Below are positions 46,572 to 58,900 of a DNA stretch of 64,000 bases, piece by piece (within the stretch, counting starts at the first letter, position 1; each line of letters opens with the position of its first letter). The translations under genes and the position numbers were made by a program. This stretch comes from Trissonchulus latispiculum (taxonomy: Eukaryota; Nematoda; Enoplea; Enoplida; Ironidae), in contig JASAND010013021.1 of the NCBI GenBank assembly GCA_030248195.1, positions 1-64,000 on the forward strand. The letters run 5' to 3'. The notes beneath the pieces were generated by a model. The model saw nothing but the letters and a program-made list of their open reading frames with translations. It ran no database searches and had not been told where the DNA came from.

Positions 46572-48556
46572 GTTTCCATCAATATATAACTGTAATTACA
46601 AATAACAGTGTAACATTAAATGAAGGATTAACAATACCCGCTGCTAACACAAATTATCAGGTGGCATAAAATATAGTCCTAAAATGTTCCCCTATAGCTA
46701 ACTACTTTGAACAGAAGCTATTTTGCTACGTACTTCTACTGCGCTAGATTTCTTTTGAGCTGATAGTATAATACGTGGCAACTACTTACATAGAAAACTT
46801 TCAAAACTGAGCACTAAGCACGGCAGGTTTTGCACATGCTCACTGCGACACTATTCGAAAATCCGCGACAAGGCTGATTCAGAAACTAAAAATCACTTCG
46901 TCGATCAGTTACAATGCTGAGATAACAGGTGTATTCCAGAAAAATCTTTCTAGAGCTGAGGAGAGTATTTTTACACTAATTAATCCAACCGATTCTACTG
47001 TAAGTCGCCTAGTCGAACGAACGTAAGAAAACCGACCGTTGTTAGAGTAACAGCATTAATAGCAAGGTTACTGCAGTTAGGATTCGAATTTACACTTCCG
47101 CTTAATTTGATTGTGCTCAGGTAGCTCAATCGGCAGAGTGCCGCTGATCTAAACCGAAGAATGCGGGCTCGATCCTCCTCACGACCGAATTTTTCAGGTT
47201 ACAGCTGCTGCAAATAGTACAATGTCTTTCTTCCAATTCTATCCATATACCGACACTAAACGACAATCCAAAGCTCGACATGACACGTACACAAACTTCG
47301 CTTCGCCCTGGTCGCTAGGTACGGTACCCAAATTTTCCAGAAATAGTTCTGACACATTATAGTGATTTGATCTCGTGTAAAATAATCTCTAGATTATTTT
47401 ATCTTTAATTAGTTTCTGGTGCTACATAGTAGGTACTAGCAGATATTAGCACGCTTAACTCGCACTAATATTGCTAGTTGCTAGATCCGCACAAAAAATT
47501 TAAGAAACAAAAAATTCGGAATCAGCAACCAGTAATCTCTATTTGCGGATTCCGCAACCAGTAAAAGTCAACAACAGCCTTCATCAAATCAACTCGCTAA
47601 CATTAATTACCGGGAATTTTAATGCTGACAAGATCGCCAGGACCTAGATTACTCGGGAAATCAAACCTTCGTGCGATTTAAGGGGGCGCTTACATTACCG
47701 GGAATGGTTCTCCTGAGTTCATTTTTCAACCAATCCATTTCAAACTTTCAGCAATGGTAGCTGGTGTTAGATAATAGCAATACTTAGAATTTGAAGAATC
47801 CAATGCTTGGCTTGCGACCTACACGAAAGGGATAAGTTTAAATTTTCAAAACGGTGTCATTCATTAACGGTTCAATGAAATAAGCTCAAATTTTGCACAA
47901 GTGTATAAATAAACCTAACGCAGGGGCAATTTTTTCAGTTTCTCGATTTATGCAATGTTGAGAATTTTATTCGTGTTCAAAACTTTGAATGTCAATATTT
48001 CACGGAATATCAGACTTAAGCAAAAACTAAAAAAATTGCCCCTGCGTACCTCTGAAACGTACATGCAAAATTTGAGCAGCTTTGGTTGAAGCATGCATTA
48101 ATGAGAAAATTAATTTAGAAAATTTCGTACTAATCGCTTCTACTTTGCGCATATATTTTGATTTTAATAAGTTGTATAATGTATTTCATAAAATTATGAA
48201 CAAATCCAACACAAAAGCATCATGATATATCCAGTAGAACTTATTTTCGAACGACTAGTTTTTACTTTGCCATATGAAATGATAATGGACCGTAACTTTG
48301 CCATATATTCAACTGCCTGTAACTTTTGATAGAAACCACGTACAGAGGAGATATGCATATCGTTGTAAAGCTCTTTTTATGCTCTTTTACCTGATGCATT
48401 TGAATTTGTCATACAAAGCTTTCGTCAAATTTCGATTTTTTAAGCCGTAACGGTAGCTAGCCAAACACGTGGTCTCTGTTGCCGAAATTTCGTCTAAACA
48501 TGCCCCGCCATCAAAAGTAACTTCAGGTGGGAGTTCATTAAAATTCGTCTACTTTC
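46572..48556. other. Spacer upstream of SAC3/GANP
   Basis: It holds the 5' flank of the SAC3/GANP gene and one tRNA-like sequence (47113-47187). The rest is AT-rich and without a recognisable gene. No TATA box could be tied to the gene. Confidence 0.4.
47113..47187 (+). other. tRNA-like sequence (pseudo-tRNA or SINE head)
   Basis: TAGCTCAATCGG (about 47122) fits the A box and GGCTCGATCC (47166-47175) the B box of a type 2 polymerase III promoter. The spacing is tRNA-like. The acceptor and T stems do not pair well by eye, so it is more likely a pseudogene or SINE remnant than a working tRNA. Confidence 0.5.
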
Positions 48557-49361
48557 ATCAGTCAGAATCGTATTAGTCAGAATTTCATTAGTCAGAATTT
48601 CGTTAGTCAGAATTTCATTAGTCAGAATTTAAATTTTGAAATAATATAAGTTGAACTTTCACTTGTCAGAATTTCATTAGTCAGAATTTCATTAGTCAGA
48701 ATTTCATTAGTCAGAATTTCATTAGTCAGAATTTCATTAGTCAGAATTTCGTAAGTCAGAATTTGATTTTCCTAGTTTCTTCAAACCTTTGCACGTTGCT
48801 GCACAATCTTAGGGCCTTTCCCGATAAAGTAGGGTAGAGTAGAGAAGAGCAGAACTAAAATCAACTCCTTTGCAGCTTTTAACTCTTCCCCAGAAAGACC
48901 CTTGATGATTTGCGCCATAGCAAGAGTACATAATCCAACAATTATTACTTACTCTTGGCCATTCTGATTCTTTTAGAATTCGAACTAAACAGCCTATCGT
49001 CATTGCCTGTCTGTAAGATGAAGGTATACGGAACCAGCCCAGTTTGCTCGTTGCTGGTGGTTAGAGCCAAAACACATATATTTGTGTCGACTAGAAACCA
49101 TTTTATAAAATTATCATCAAGATCAGCCACTTTGTTACGCTTTGCGCCAGGAAGAAAATGGCTTTTTTGCAAAATTCTGACAAACGAAATTCTGACTAAT
49201 GAAATTCTGACTAATGAAATTCTGACTTATGAAATTCTGACAAATGAAAGTTCAACTTATATTATTTCAAAAACCTATATTCTGACTAATGAAATTCTGA
49301 CTAATGAAAGTTTGAAAGGTTAATTTCTGACTAATGAAATTCTGACATATGAAATTCTGAC
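48557..49361. repeat. Minisatellite foldback with 15-bp unit
   Basis: The left arm (48557-48770) is about a dozen copies of GTCAGAATTTCATTA, and the right arm (49173-49361) about ten copies of the inverse, GAAATTCTGACTAAT. TATAAGTTGAACTTTCA is also mirrored in both arms. The 400-base centre contains a small GGGCC MITE. Its minus strand (49172-48945) also has a 75-codon frame with a WFLV...TGLVPYTFI pattern faintly like the end of an SH3 domain. The arms could pair into a very long hairpin. Confidence 0.85.
48812..48901. mobile_element. Small degenerate MITE related to the one at 35677
   Basis: It starts GGGCCTTTCCCG with TAGGGTAGAGTAGAG just inside, as in the 161-bp element, and ends in AGACCC. 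TTA precedes it and TTG follows, a decayed three-base duplication. It lies inside the centre of the minisatellite foldback. Confidence 0.6.
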
Positions 49362-49547
49362 TACTTACTGAAGATAAATTGAGCAATCGGTCCAAATTTA
49401 ACATCTATAATCCCGATAATGCAAGCGCCACCTTAAGCAGTTTCGTGTTGTATATAGTGACTTACATAACATCAGTTCAAAATTAAAATCAAAGCTAAAT
49501 TACACCTTACAGTGATTACCAGAACACTGAGCGAGCACGGATAAAAA

Positions 49548-49553
49548 TTTATT
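49548..49553 (-). terminator. Candidate poly(A) signal of the archease gene
   Basis: AATAAA on the minus strand, about 335 bases after the archease stop codon. Confidence 0.4.
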
Positions 49554-49888
49554 TCAATGTCAGGCCAAGGCAAAAATAACATATTTACACTGTACAGTTT
49601 AACAAATTATAAAATCACAACAACACCGTAAAATTGCAACCTCAAAGCTAAAACCAACAACATTGTATTTAGCAACGGAATCGTTTTTTCGAAACATGCA
49701 AAACAAGCATTTACAAATTTTAGCAACTGTAACTGGCATGACATGAAAAAGTAGAAACTGTTCAAACAGGCAGTTTTTATGCATACTTGGAAAAAATTAA
49801 AGCGACCCGTGCAAATAGCCTTCGTTCAAGACAGTGCATCGACACAAGCAATACAAACTAAAAAACTGCTGCTAAACCAGTGTCTAAT

Positions 49889-51202
49889 TTAGATGTCTAT
49901 GATAACAAATATTTCAGGTTTTTCAGAATCTGCATGGACCTGCATGTTAGAATAGGTGATAGCTTTCACTTCAGTTCCTTGAGGATGAACTTTCAGATCA
50001 AAGGATTCACCATACCCACGCGCTTTTATCCTAAACGAGTCTTTATCAAATTCGAGGATTTGGACACACCTGAAACACAAAAACAAATTAATACAGCAGT
50101 AGAATGCACAAATACTCCAAAACAGCCTTGAAACAAAAGAGGACGATGTAGAGATGACCACAAGCCAGGCAAAAACTTGCTCAGTTGACATGCCTGAGAT
50201 GGCTAGCCAAATGTGGCAATTGACTACCCTGACAACATGACTAACTGAAACAAACTAATAAGCGCAGTAAACAACTAACCAAGTTCCAGTCGCAACTGTA
50301 AACCCCTGACCCTGAGAACGAAAGTCAGGCAAAAGTTATTTAGAACAAATCGAAACGGAAGCAGACAAAACAAAGTGAACTGAAAAAGCATAGAAATTAG
50401 CTCCTACTTGAACGTGAACTCTCTTTGCAAGGGCTACTCCTACTGACTACAAACCTCGCTATAAAGAAAGGCTCAGCGGAAAAGGCAAATAACCATTCAT
50501 CTAAGAAGTGATACAGCAGGGACAGCATATCATCACCAGAAGCTTCGATGTCGTAAGTGTAGCGATGGGACACCTTTTCGATCTCCGTCATGTAGGCAAA
50601 CATGGCGATAGCTGTCTGTTCAAATGCTTCCTGAAGAAAAAACAAAAAATATGGTATTATCCTATGACTCTAACGCCACCGCACCAAATCGGGCAAGTAG
50701 AGCTTAGCCAAGTTAACTCAGTGTTTAAGCTAAGCTCAGCAGAGTTAAGCAGTCAAGTTCCCACTAAGCCGTCGACCCGACGAGAGATTGGGTAGAACAA
50801 CACTAGCAGTTACTGTTAAAGTTGAATTGAAGACAAAAACTTTATTCGGAGTTAACTTCCTGATAAACTATATATAATCTAATTTGGAGCAACGAAATAA
50901 CTGAAGGTCAACTGGTTAAAACCAAGATAATCTTCGTACTTGAGGTAGGCTTAACATTTAATCTATCTTATCTGGCACACGTGTAAACAGACATCCACTG
51001 TAAACTTATCCCTCCTCTCAACTGCAATCCTTATCGCTAAAAGTCATACGGTTCCCAGCATCACCTGTAATGTGTCTCCCCAAGCGTGTATTTGAACATC
51101 TGCAGTGTGATCCAAGTATTCATATTTCACTTCAGGAATGGCAGGACAATCTGAAGGGTCTCCTCCGCCTTTGGATGTGCAGCAAGGATCATCCATCGAC
51201 AT
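49889..51202 (-). CDS. ZBTB8OS: Archease, tRNA-ligase activating protein, 164 aa, 3 exons
   Basis: Exons 51202-51065, 50630-50455 and 50069-49889 join with GT/AG signals and matching phases (0, then 2) to 495 bases including TAA. The length is close to that of the human protein (167 aa). Exon 1 ends with the family signature YEYLDHTADVQIHAWGDTL. Exon 2 has the EAFEQ...MFAYMT and DMLSLLYHFLDEWLF blocks, and exon 3 has HPQGTEVKAITYSNMQV and the C-terminal IIDI. In the family, the Asp residues of the DHTADV block and of the C-terminus bind metal. Archease helps the RtcB-type tRNA ligase to turn over during tRNA splicing and XBP1-type mRNA ligation. All expected blocks are present, so the gene looks functional. 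The start ATG 51202 is chosen because it gives a normal-length N-terminus. Confidence 0.95.
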
Positions 51203-54200
51203 TACTATCACAATGGTGAATAAAATTACGCTATAGACAGGAAGGAAAGTTAGATCCTAGACAACAGATGTTTGTTAGGCGACTGTGCACATTGGAAAAA
51301 TCAAAGCATTTTTTGCATGTCAAAGTTTCCTTTACTGCTAAGTAATTTACAATAAGGCTTAAGGCCGAAGGATAAACGATGAATTAGGCCATCACAATTA
51401 CTGTAGCAGCCAGCACCATTTGTCCAAAGACTATCCAAAGAACAAGCAAAAATATAAAGCATGTATTTGATTTAGTTTTCAAGGCGGATGATTCAAGTTT
51501 AAGGCGATAGGCAGAAAACCTGTCACTGGCCGGCTGCAACGGCTGACACACTGTATACATGGGATGGCCGGTCACAGGCCAACCGGTCTGGTCAGGGCCT
51601 TGCTTTATGCAAACATTGAGTCCCTTTACTCTACATTTAATTTTCACGTTTACTTACAAAAGATGCTTAGAGACAGTTTGAACAGAAAACAATCATTCAT
51701 CTTAAATGCATCCATTCTGACAACTGTACTGGTTTTATGAAAGTTAAGAGTTCCAGTTCAGAGGGTGATTTTGTAGACCTGCATGCTAAACCTAAAACCG
51801 AGCTTATGTTTATCGAGACAGATGCACGAGACTTCAGAGAACATTTTGCTAGACTTGACAAAATTGGCAAAAGGCAGCTGGACCAACTACCATAGCAAGT
51901 GCGAGCCCTAACACCCTAGGTAGGTAGGTAGGAACTCACTTCCCGCCCGCTAGTTGGTGAGCTGTCCCATGGCCTCTCCACAGAGACAACCAAGGCCGAT
52001 AACTCCGACCGCGTCAGGGTTATCCACATTGGATGTAGGAAGCCTTAAACCAGAGAGTCACCCCCACACTTTTACGTGCCGGCAAGCTGGACAAACCATT
52101 GAAGTCAGTACAGAAGGCTAAACATTGACACCTAGTGAAGTGTACCGGTGTGGTCACCCCACAGAGGCGGTACTAGAATGTCCTGGTCGATCTCCATCCG
52201 TCCTTACGAATCCTCTATGTATCACCAGATAGCGGGTAGGCATACCTGAAGTTAAGTGACGTAGTTGTCAGCAGGGCATGGCATCAGTTGGATTTTACCT
52301 GGTTTCCGTTTCCATACCAGGAAGTGTGGCACTTGAACCATATTATAGAAACAAGTTAGTTTACGTACCACTATTTTTCCTTTTTCGGAATTTATTTCTG
52401 GGATGAAGTGAACAAAAACAGAAGCCCGTCCAATATTAAAGAAATAAATAAAATACACTCTCGTGCTAATTCCAACATTTTCCAGTTATCATATGTAAAC
52501 GTAAAAACACATTAAATTCCTATATTAGTAGTGCATGCGACCTCTGCCAGACTTGGTTCAAACACTTGCGGCTCATCAGTGGAGAAGTGTAGAACTAAGT
52601 TCTTTAGGATGCTTTGGAAAAATCTTTTACAAAATAAGTGAAAAATAGTTTCGCCGCCAGTCGCCTCATAAAGTGTCATTAGTGTGGTGAACAAACATAT
52701 ATGACATCCAAAATATGAAAAAATTTTTCATTTTGAAAACTGTTAACAATGGGTAGGGTAAGAAATTGGACAATTCCCTAATATTTCGATAATTAAAATA
52801 TTTAAAACATGAAATTCTAACAGAATGAAATTAATAAATTTCATCACCGTTTCATTAAATTATATATATATATTTTTGATAAGTATATACTCAGAAAGGA
52901 GGAACTCGATAGATTCTGAAGACAAGACAAAAACTATTCTCGTTCCGAAATATGAAACATTTCTCATTTTACGTTTCTCATCATAGCTTAAGCATTACGA
53001 GTGCGTAGCCTCATGGATGACCCCTGGATCCATTACTGACTGGTTTCTACGTGGGCTCGCCACGCCCACAACCCTCCTCCTTTCTCAACCGGGCTTGGGA
53101 CCGGCTACGGTGGAGTTCCTAACACTCTAACTTATGCATGTAATACCTTGTGCTAAGAGTCACAAGTCAACACAAATCGACAAAATTTGACCACACCCAA
53201 GAAAATCTTCGAAAACAATCCTCATACTAATACACTTAAAATAGAGGAAAAGCTATTAATTTGTCTTTATCACCTCTTCTCTGTCAAAAAATAATAGGAC
53301 TTCAAGTTTTTACTTTCACGGTCATCACAGCCTACTTCTGTAGTCTTGCTTATGTAATAACGAGGCAAATACTTATGCAAGTAGTCCATAGCATCTATAC
53401 AAAACGCCTAAGATTTCAAAAAATCTTTTATAATTCCTATAACTTCTCAACTATTTCCTACTAAATTTAACCATTCCTTAAAATAATGTCTATCATCAGT
53501 AAAGCACTAACCAGCTTTGTAACTTTTAATTAGGACTTATCTGAATTATGTAGCGACAAAGATGCACATACTGTCAAAAGCAATTAATAAGAAGAAATTT
53601 TTATAGAGATCACTATTTTAAAAAACGCAAATACATACTTCGTGCACTTTTGCAAGGGGAACAATATACAATCATTACAAAGCAAAGTTGATGAACTTCA
53701 AACATTTACAAACACACTACAGACAGCACACAAATTATAAACAGGGACCTAATTTTGCATAAAACGGAGAGGTGTATCTCTAAAGGTAAAGTTTATATGC
53801 AGGGGATCACCATATTTTAAAATCATATATTTTTCATGAATCCGCCACAACACTACTAGAAAAATGACTTCTTCCTCCCGGTGTTTAAAATTTCAAAAAC
53901 TTAAGTAGTCGAGCAAAAGTAAAACCAAAACTGAAATTCAAATTCATGTTCTGAACCCAGAAGAACTATATGAACAAATTTTCACTAAAATAGGAGACAA
54001 CATTTCACAGTTCTCCGTTCCTTTTAGCGAATACCAAATTACGAATTCAAGCCGTACCTTATAACTCGATTGGTCATGTTTTAAAAATTTTTAGCACTAG
54101 GCGGGAGGTCAAATGAAAAAACCCTAAATGAATAACCGAATAACCGAATATTTTGCAATTACACTCTTCTGCCAAATTACAAGATTTCAGAATTGTTCCT

Positions 54201-54427
54201 ATTCTAATTTCTAGGTACCACACAATCACTAAAAATTTAGGAAGGGGAAGACAATTTTTTCCAACACAAACTTAATACTTCAGATAGGGTAGAAACAGGA
54301 TTATTTTTGTACTTATTGCTTGATCAAACTTAATTTTGAGGCATTTTGCAGAAATAAGCCTTGATTTTTTAAACGAAAGCGTTAGACAGGTGCCAAATTT
54401 GAGTTTTTGAAATGCCGTGAGTCTCAT
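51203..54427. other. Spacer between archease and SAP130, with one SINE-like insert
   Basis: No gene is supported. A minus-strand frame at 52694-52512 contains a plausible-looking stretch (ETIFHLFCKRFFQ) but no splice pairing or family could be established. A GC-richer island at about 52995-53150 has the look of a short insertion. The rest is AT-rich. Confidence 0.35.
51895..52262. mobile_element. SINE-like GC-rich insert with (TAGG)n end
   Basis: A 370-base island of balanced composition stands out from AT-rich flanks. It begins with a TAGGTAGGTAGGTAGG run, a simple-repeat end typical of non-LTR elements inserted in reverse. No A/B box pair was convincing and no protein frame exists. Confidence 0.4.
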
Positions 54428-54812
54428 TTTAAAAAAGGTAAAGGTAACCCCCGGAGAATTCTCCTACCCTTCTCAGGGTCTAGGGTGCCGGTGCTCATCC
54501 CCGGATACACAGCCCTTGAGCCAGGAGTGTCACCTCGAATGATGACTACAACCGTGGAGGAGGGGCCAGCTCCTCAAGGCAGACGCCCTACACGGTCTCC
54601 TGTTACCTTCCCACATAAGTGGTACCCATTTACCGACCAGTTAAGGATGGATAGCTGGGTTGGCTAGAGCCCACGGCGAACCGATATGTGCTTAGTCCCT
54701 TGCTCAAGGGGATTTGTGAAAGCCTTGTGGCAGCGGGGATTCGAACCTCGGACTATCGGATCCAAAGTCGAACGCCTTAACCACTCGGCCGGCACGGCGG
54801 CACGGCGAGTCC
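54428..54812 (-). mobile_element. tRNA-derived SINE with a class II tRNA-like head
   Basis: Read on the minus strand, the head at about 54806-54728 has GGCCGAGTGGTTAAGGC as A box and GGTTCGAATCC as B box, as in Ser/Leu-type tRNAs. A body of about 290 bases ends in the short tandem tail TTACCTTTACCTTT (plus-strand AAAGGTAAAGG at 54434). The flanks GAGTCTCATTTTAA (left) and GAGTCCCATTTAAG (right) look like an imperfect target duplication. Confidence 0.8.
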
Positions 54813-55997
54813 CATTTAAGAAGAGTGCAAATTTATACATTATATAAATTAGTTAATAAAAATAGAAACTACATCCTATGATATATCCTAGATACACCCT
54901 AAGATAGAGAGAGAGAGATATCGAAGGTAGCTCAAGTCCCGTTTACCATCTCCCGCTTATGCAAACAGCGATATATACAATAGAGTCATTCTACGAAGGA
55001 ATCCTTCAAACTAAGTTTTCGCTACAAGCATACATTTTCAAAAGAAAGCAAACTAAAAGTACAACGCATAAGATAAATAGCCGCAACTGCTATACAAACT
55101 TATTCTCCGGGTATTCTCGCCTGAAAATAACAGCATACATTAATAATACAATACAAACACACTACTGCAGCCAATAGTACAATAGTAGAAGTCTTCAAAC
55201 TTAAGTACAACATAATAACAATCACAGGACAGTATAAATATAAATAATTCATTGGTCAGCAATAAAATCAAACGTCATGCCCTGAACTGACTGCCCACAG
55301 ATGCACACAGAAACGGTGTAGTGACCCGGCCTAAGAAGAAGTACTGAAGTTTCTTAAAAATTCCACAATAAAAGAAAACAAATCGTTCAAATGCAAACGT
55401 TAAATAAATGGCCTAAAATGCGTAAGCTTAGCTTATTTAGCTCAAAGATTTCTGAAAAATCCGTAATTTGTAATAAACGGTAATAAAACAGATAATACGG
55501 TAATAGAGATAGTCCAAGGCTCCTTTAGCACTGACACAAGTTTAAATAAAATATTTACAAAATATGTAGTGCAAGCTTTAATACAGCTATTTTGCATGTT
55601 TACAGCAGCCGCAATAAAAACACAAATAAACAGGGTCTGTACAACCTGTACAATCATTAACACCACAGCACAACTCTACAAAGACACACAGCACAGAACG
55701 AACACCACTGGCACTAGCACGTAGAAAGTAGCCAACCCGTTCAGGTCATCATACAAATCTGTGTTCCCGTTTCTGCAAGGAAAGAGCACAAACTGTGAAG
55801 ACCACGCGCGGCACAAAATGCTATACAGTATTGTCTGTCACCCATCTTCTGACACACATCGTTGATCCATCTTCTTGTAGTAATCAGTCAGGGCAAGACT
55901 GAATGGATTTCCGCCATTCCAAAGGCAAGGAAAATCTCGAAAACGAGGGGCACAGAATCACGTAAGGGTAATGATTCTGCTGCTGCTGCTGTTTTTG
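54813..55997. other. 3' flank of the SAP130 gene, nothing else recognised
   Basis: AT-rich sequence between the SINE and the SAP130 stop codon. Part of it must be the 3' untranslated region. A clear AATAAA on the minus strand close to the stop was not found. Confidence 0.4.
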
Positions 55998-58900
55998 TCA
56001 CCTTTTCTGCTTCTGCTTTCTCAGGGGTCGTTTGCTCATGTATTTGCGGACAACGGCCTCCACAGGAGGCTGATGGGTGCTCAGCAGGGACTGTAGCTCG
56101 GTCTCGCTCTCCTTCAGAGAGTCACGAAGGGCTCGCTCTCGCTGAATCCCGGAGCGGAAGCCCTCTTCCAGACTGAGGATAAGCTGATCCTCCCTCGCCA
56201 GCGAGGTCCGAGACAGCAGACAGCAGTCCTTCAGAGGTTCCTGACGACTGGACTCAGCAGACGGCAAGTCATGACGACGAGCACAGAAACTGCGCAGCAG
56301 GGAGTCCAGTTCAGATTCGTTTGTGCTTTCTGTTGTTTCCAGTTCCTGAAACAAGAAGAAAAAGTGCTCCTTTGTCGCATGGAAGACACGTATACTGAGT
56401 CCTCGTAGGCAGGAAATGCAAAACGATGTAAATTAATTGTATTTTTAATAGAACCTAGTCACATGTAAGAATTGTTCCGTCTTTTCTAAGGTGACACTGT
56501 CACTGAGGAAAAATACTATACGTAGGCGCAACCACGCCGAAGTTAGTTCGGAAAAATTTTAAACTTCCTCTGGAAAATCTCGACTTACTCTCTAAAATTC
56601 AGTTAAGTTCAATATGCAGCTGGACAATTTTAGATTCAAACCTCACTAAATCTGCAGGAGCTAACTTGATTACACCTTCAACTTGATTGTGTTGATAATG
56701 AAAATAAAGCAAACTATATAAATGAGCTGTTGACTGAGCGAAGAATTGCAAAGCTGAAACAGCTACGAAAATTATATACATTACTGTCTAGACAACAGCT
56801 CAGGAAAACATACGAACCTGCAAATGATTAGCAACCATAAGTAGTTTCCATCCTGAGATCTTATCACCAACAGCGCGCTGACTGCACAGTTCCACGACGG
56901 ACGGCTTCCGTTCTTCCTTGACTTTGACATCCTCCTCTCTGAGGAAATGAGATGCCTTAGGCTTCCAGCCAATTTCATATCCACAAAGCAGAGAGGGACG
57001 AGACCTGCCAAGCCTTCCAGCAGGCGATGGATTGGACGTGGAGGGAGCGGCGGCCGATAGACGAGATTCCACAGAATCATCCTGCACAATATGATGAGAA
57101 GGCAAGGGCGACAAATCCAATGTCACCAGGGATGAAGTCGGGGGATTATCACTGCTCGGATCAGTCCTGCTGGCCGAAAGCGGCGCCATCACGCCAGAGT
57201 TCATCAACCTGCTCAGCCGACTGGGAGAGGGCGACCGGTTGCCCTCAATGTCACTCTTGGTCTCCTCCGATCCACTGAAGTCTGTCTCAGTACTGTTCTG
57301 GTGACAGTCGCTTCCGGCAGCAACTTTCGACAACGACGACGTACCGGTCACACTGCCCGTAGTCGAGAAGTTTTGAAGGGGACCAGAACCAGGACCACCA
57401 GTGGTCCCAGACGGTTGGTGAGGCTTTGCTGGAGATTCTGCCCTACCATCGTCCATGGGTACGGCCTCCTCAAACTTTTCCAAACATTCCAGAGAAGGAA
57501 AGGAGGAACCTGATGAAGACGCTGCAGCAACAACAGTGGAAGAAGTAGGACAATGCTGATTTGTATGAAAGGGACCTGCTGAGGGACGAAATTCCTGCTT
57601 GCGAGGCCTCTTTCGAGGCGAAGGCTCCACACCCATCCTTCTCCTACTGCTGCCGCTGTCTTCCTCAACCGAAGAGGCCATTCCTCCCAAAGGCTCAGAG
57701 CAGGCGCTTACAGTACTGGAGGTTGAGTGATTGCTATTTCCGGAGTCTGGATTATCCGGAGGTCCTGAGCGATCATCCGTGGTGGTATTTACAGTCAAAC
57801 TGTTGCCAGCGGACAGGGAGTATTCGGTAAACAGTTTTCTGACTCCGGCGGTGGATCCCCCCTCTGGCAACGGAGGTCCCCGCTTCCGCAGAATGCTGGG
57901 TCGTGGGCTCTGGGTGGGGGTGCTGCGACCTGCACCACTCCCGGTTGAACTAGCCGATCCTGCTATGGAGGTGGTGGTGGTTGTGGTAGGGAGGGACCCG
58001 GCCGGTAGAGCCGTGGAAGGATGGTCAATTAGGGAGACTGGTGGAGGGATGACAGATGTTGGTAAGCGGAGACTGCCAGACTGTGGTGTGGGCACGACCA
58101 CAGATACCTCATGGGACGAACGAAAGGACGATGCAGGCCCGGAGAACGGGATGGAAGGGTCTCTGCTACCGTTACTGGTAGCTCCAACAACGGGGGTGCC
58201 GGCAGCCGCCACCAGGACGGTTCGAAGAGGTGAAGCGGCCAGAGATGTCGAAATGGTGGTACTGGGCGGTCCTGAGGGAACGGATACAACCTGAGCAGCA
58301 GAAGTAGAGGACAGGGGTAACGCAGAAGAACCAGAAGAGTGACGTAACAGAGCCGCATTGGAAGGGGCCGTGCCACTGTTGTTGACTGAGGAACCAGTGG
58401 AGCCATGGATACCCTGAGAGGAGAGTATTAAATGTCCTGCATGAAGGTTGCCGGCGGAGGAGCCTTGAGAACCAACTAGATCGGTAGACCTCAACGATCC
58501 CACCTCAGAATTGCCTCCGAAAAGGAGAGCCCGGTTGGAGTTGAGGGGGGATCCGACGGAGTGCACAGAGTGACGGCTTACACCAGGCAGCATGCAACCG
58601 ATGCCTTCGAAGGAGTGAGAAGGGGGAACAGATCCATTGCCTCCAAAACCGCTAGACATTCTAATATTTACACCTAAAAAGACAGAGACAGTTGCAATTT
58701 CAGTATATTATGTATGGATTGAAATGAGGTTCACTATTCAATTGTTATTATTAGATTATATGTGTATAATGAGACATGGCGTCATGGCATTATGAGAAAG
58801 ACCAGTAAAAAGAGACGTTGATGCCTTACTCTGACATGACATCAGTTCATGGAAGCTTGGTTTTTCCCAAAGGCCACAAGGAGGGGGTCGGCCCAGAGGA

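Noticed and set aside
47113..47187. Functional tRNA gene
   Set aside because: A and B boxes are good but stems pair poorly, so it was recorded only as tRNA-like.
48557..48770. Short repeats of GTCAGAATTTCATTA as a CRISPR-like array
   Set aside because: The copies abut without spacers and face an inverted array; this is a minisatellite foldback.
56599..56781. Possible extra SAP130 exon
   Set aside because: The flanking exons already join in phase without it, and its composition is hydrophobic and unlike the family.
57731..58294. 187-codon plus-strand frame
   Set aside because: It is opposite the long SAP130 exon, whose splice phases and conserved motifs support the minus strand.
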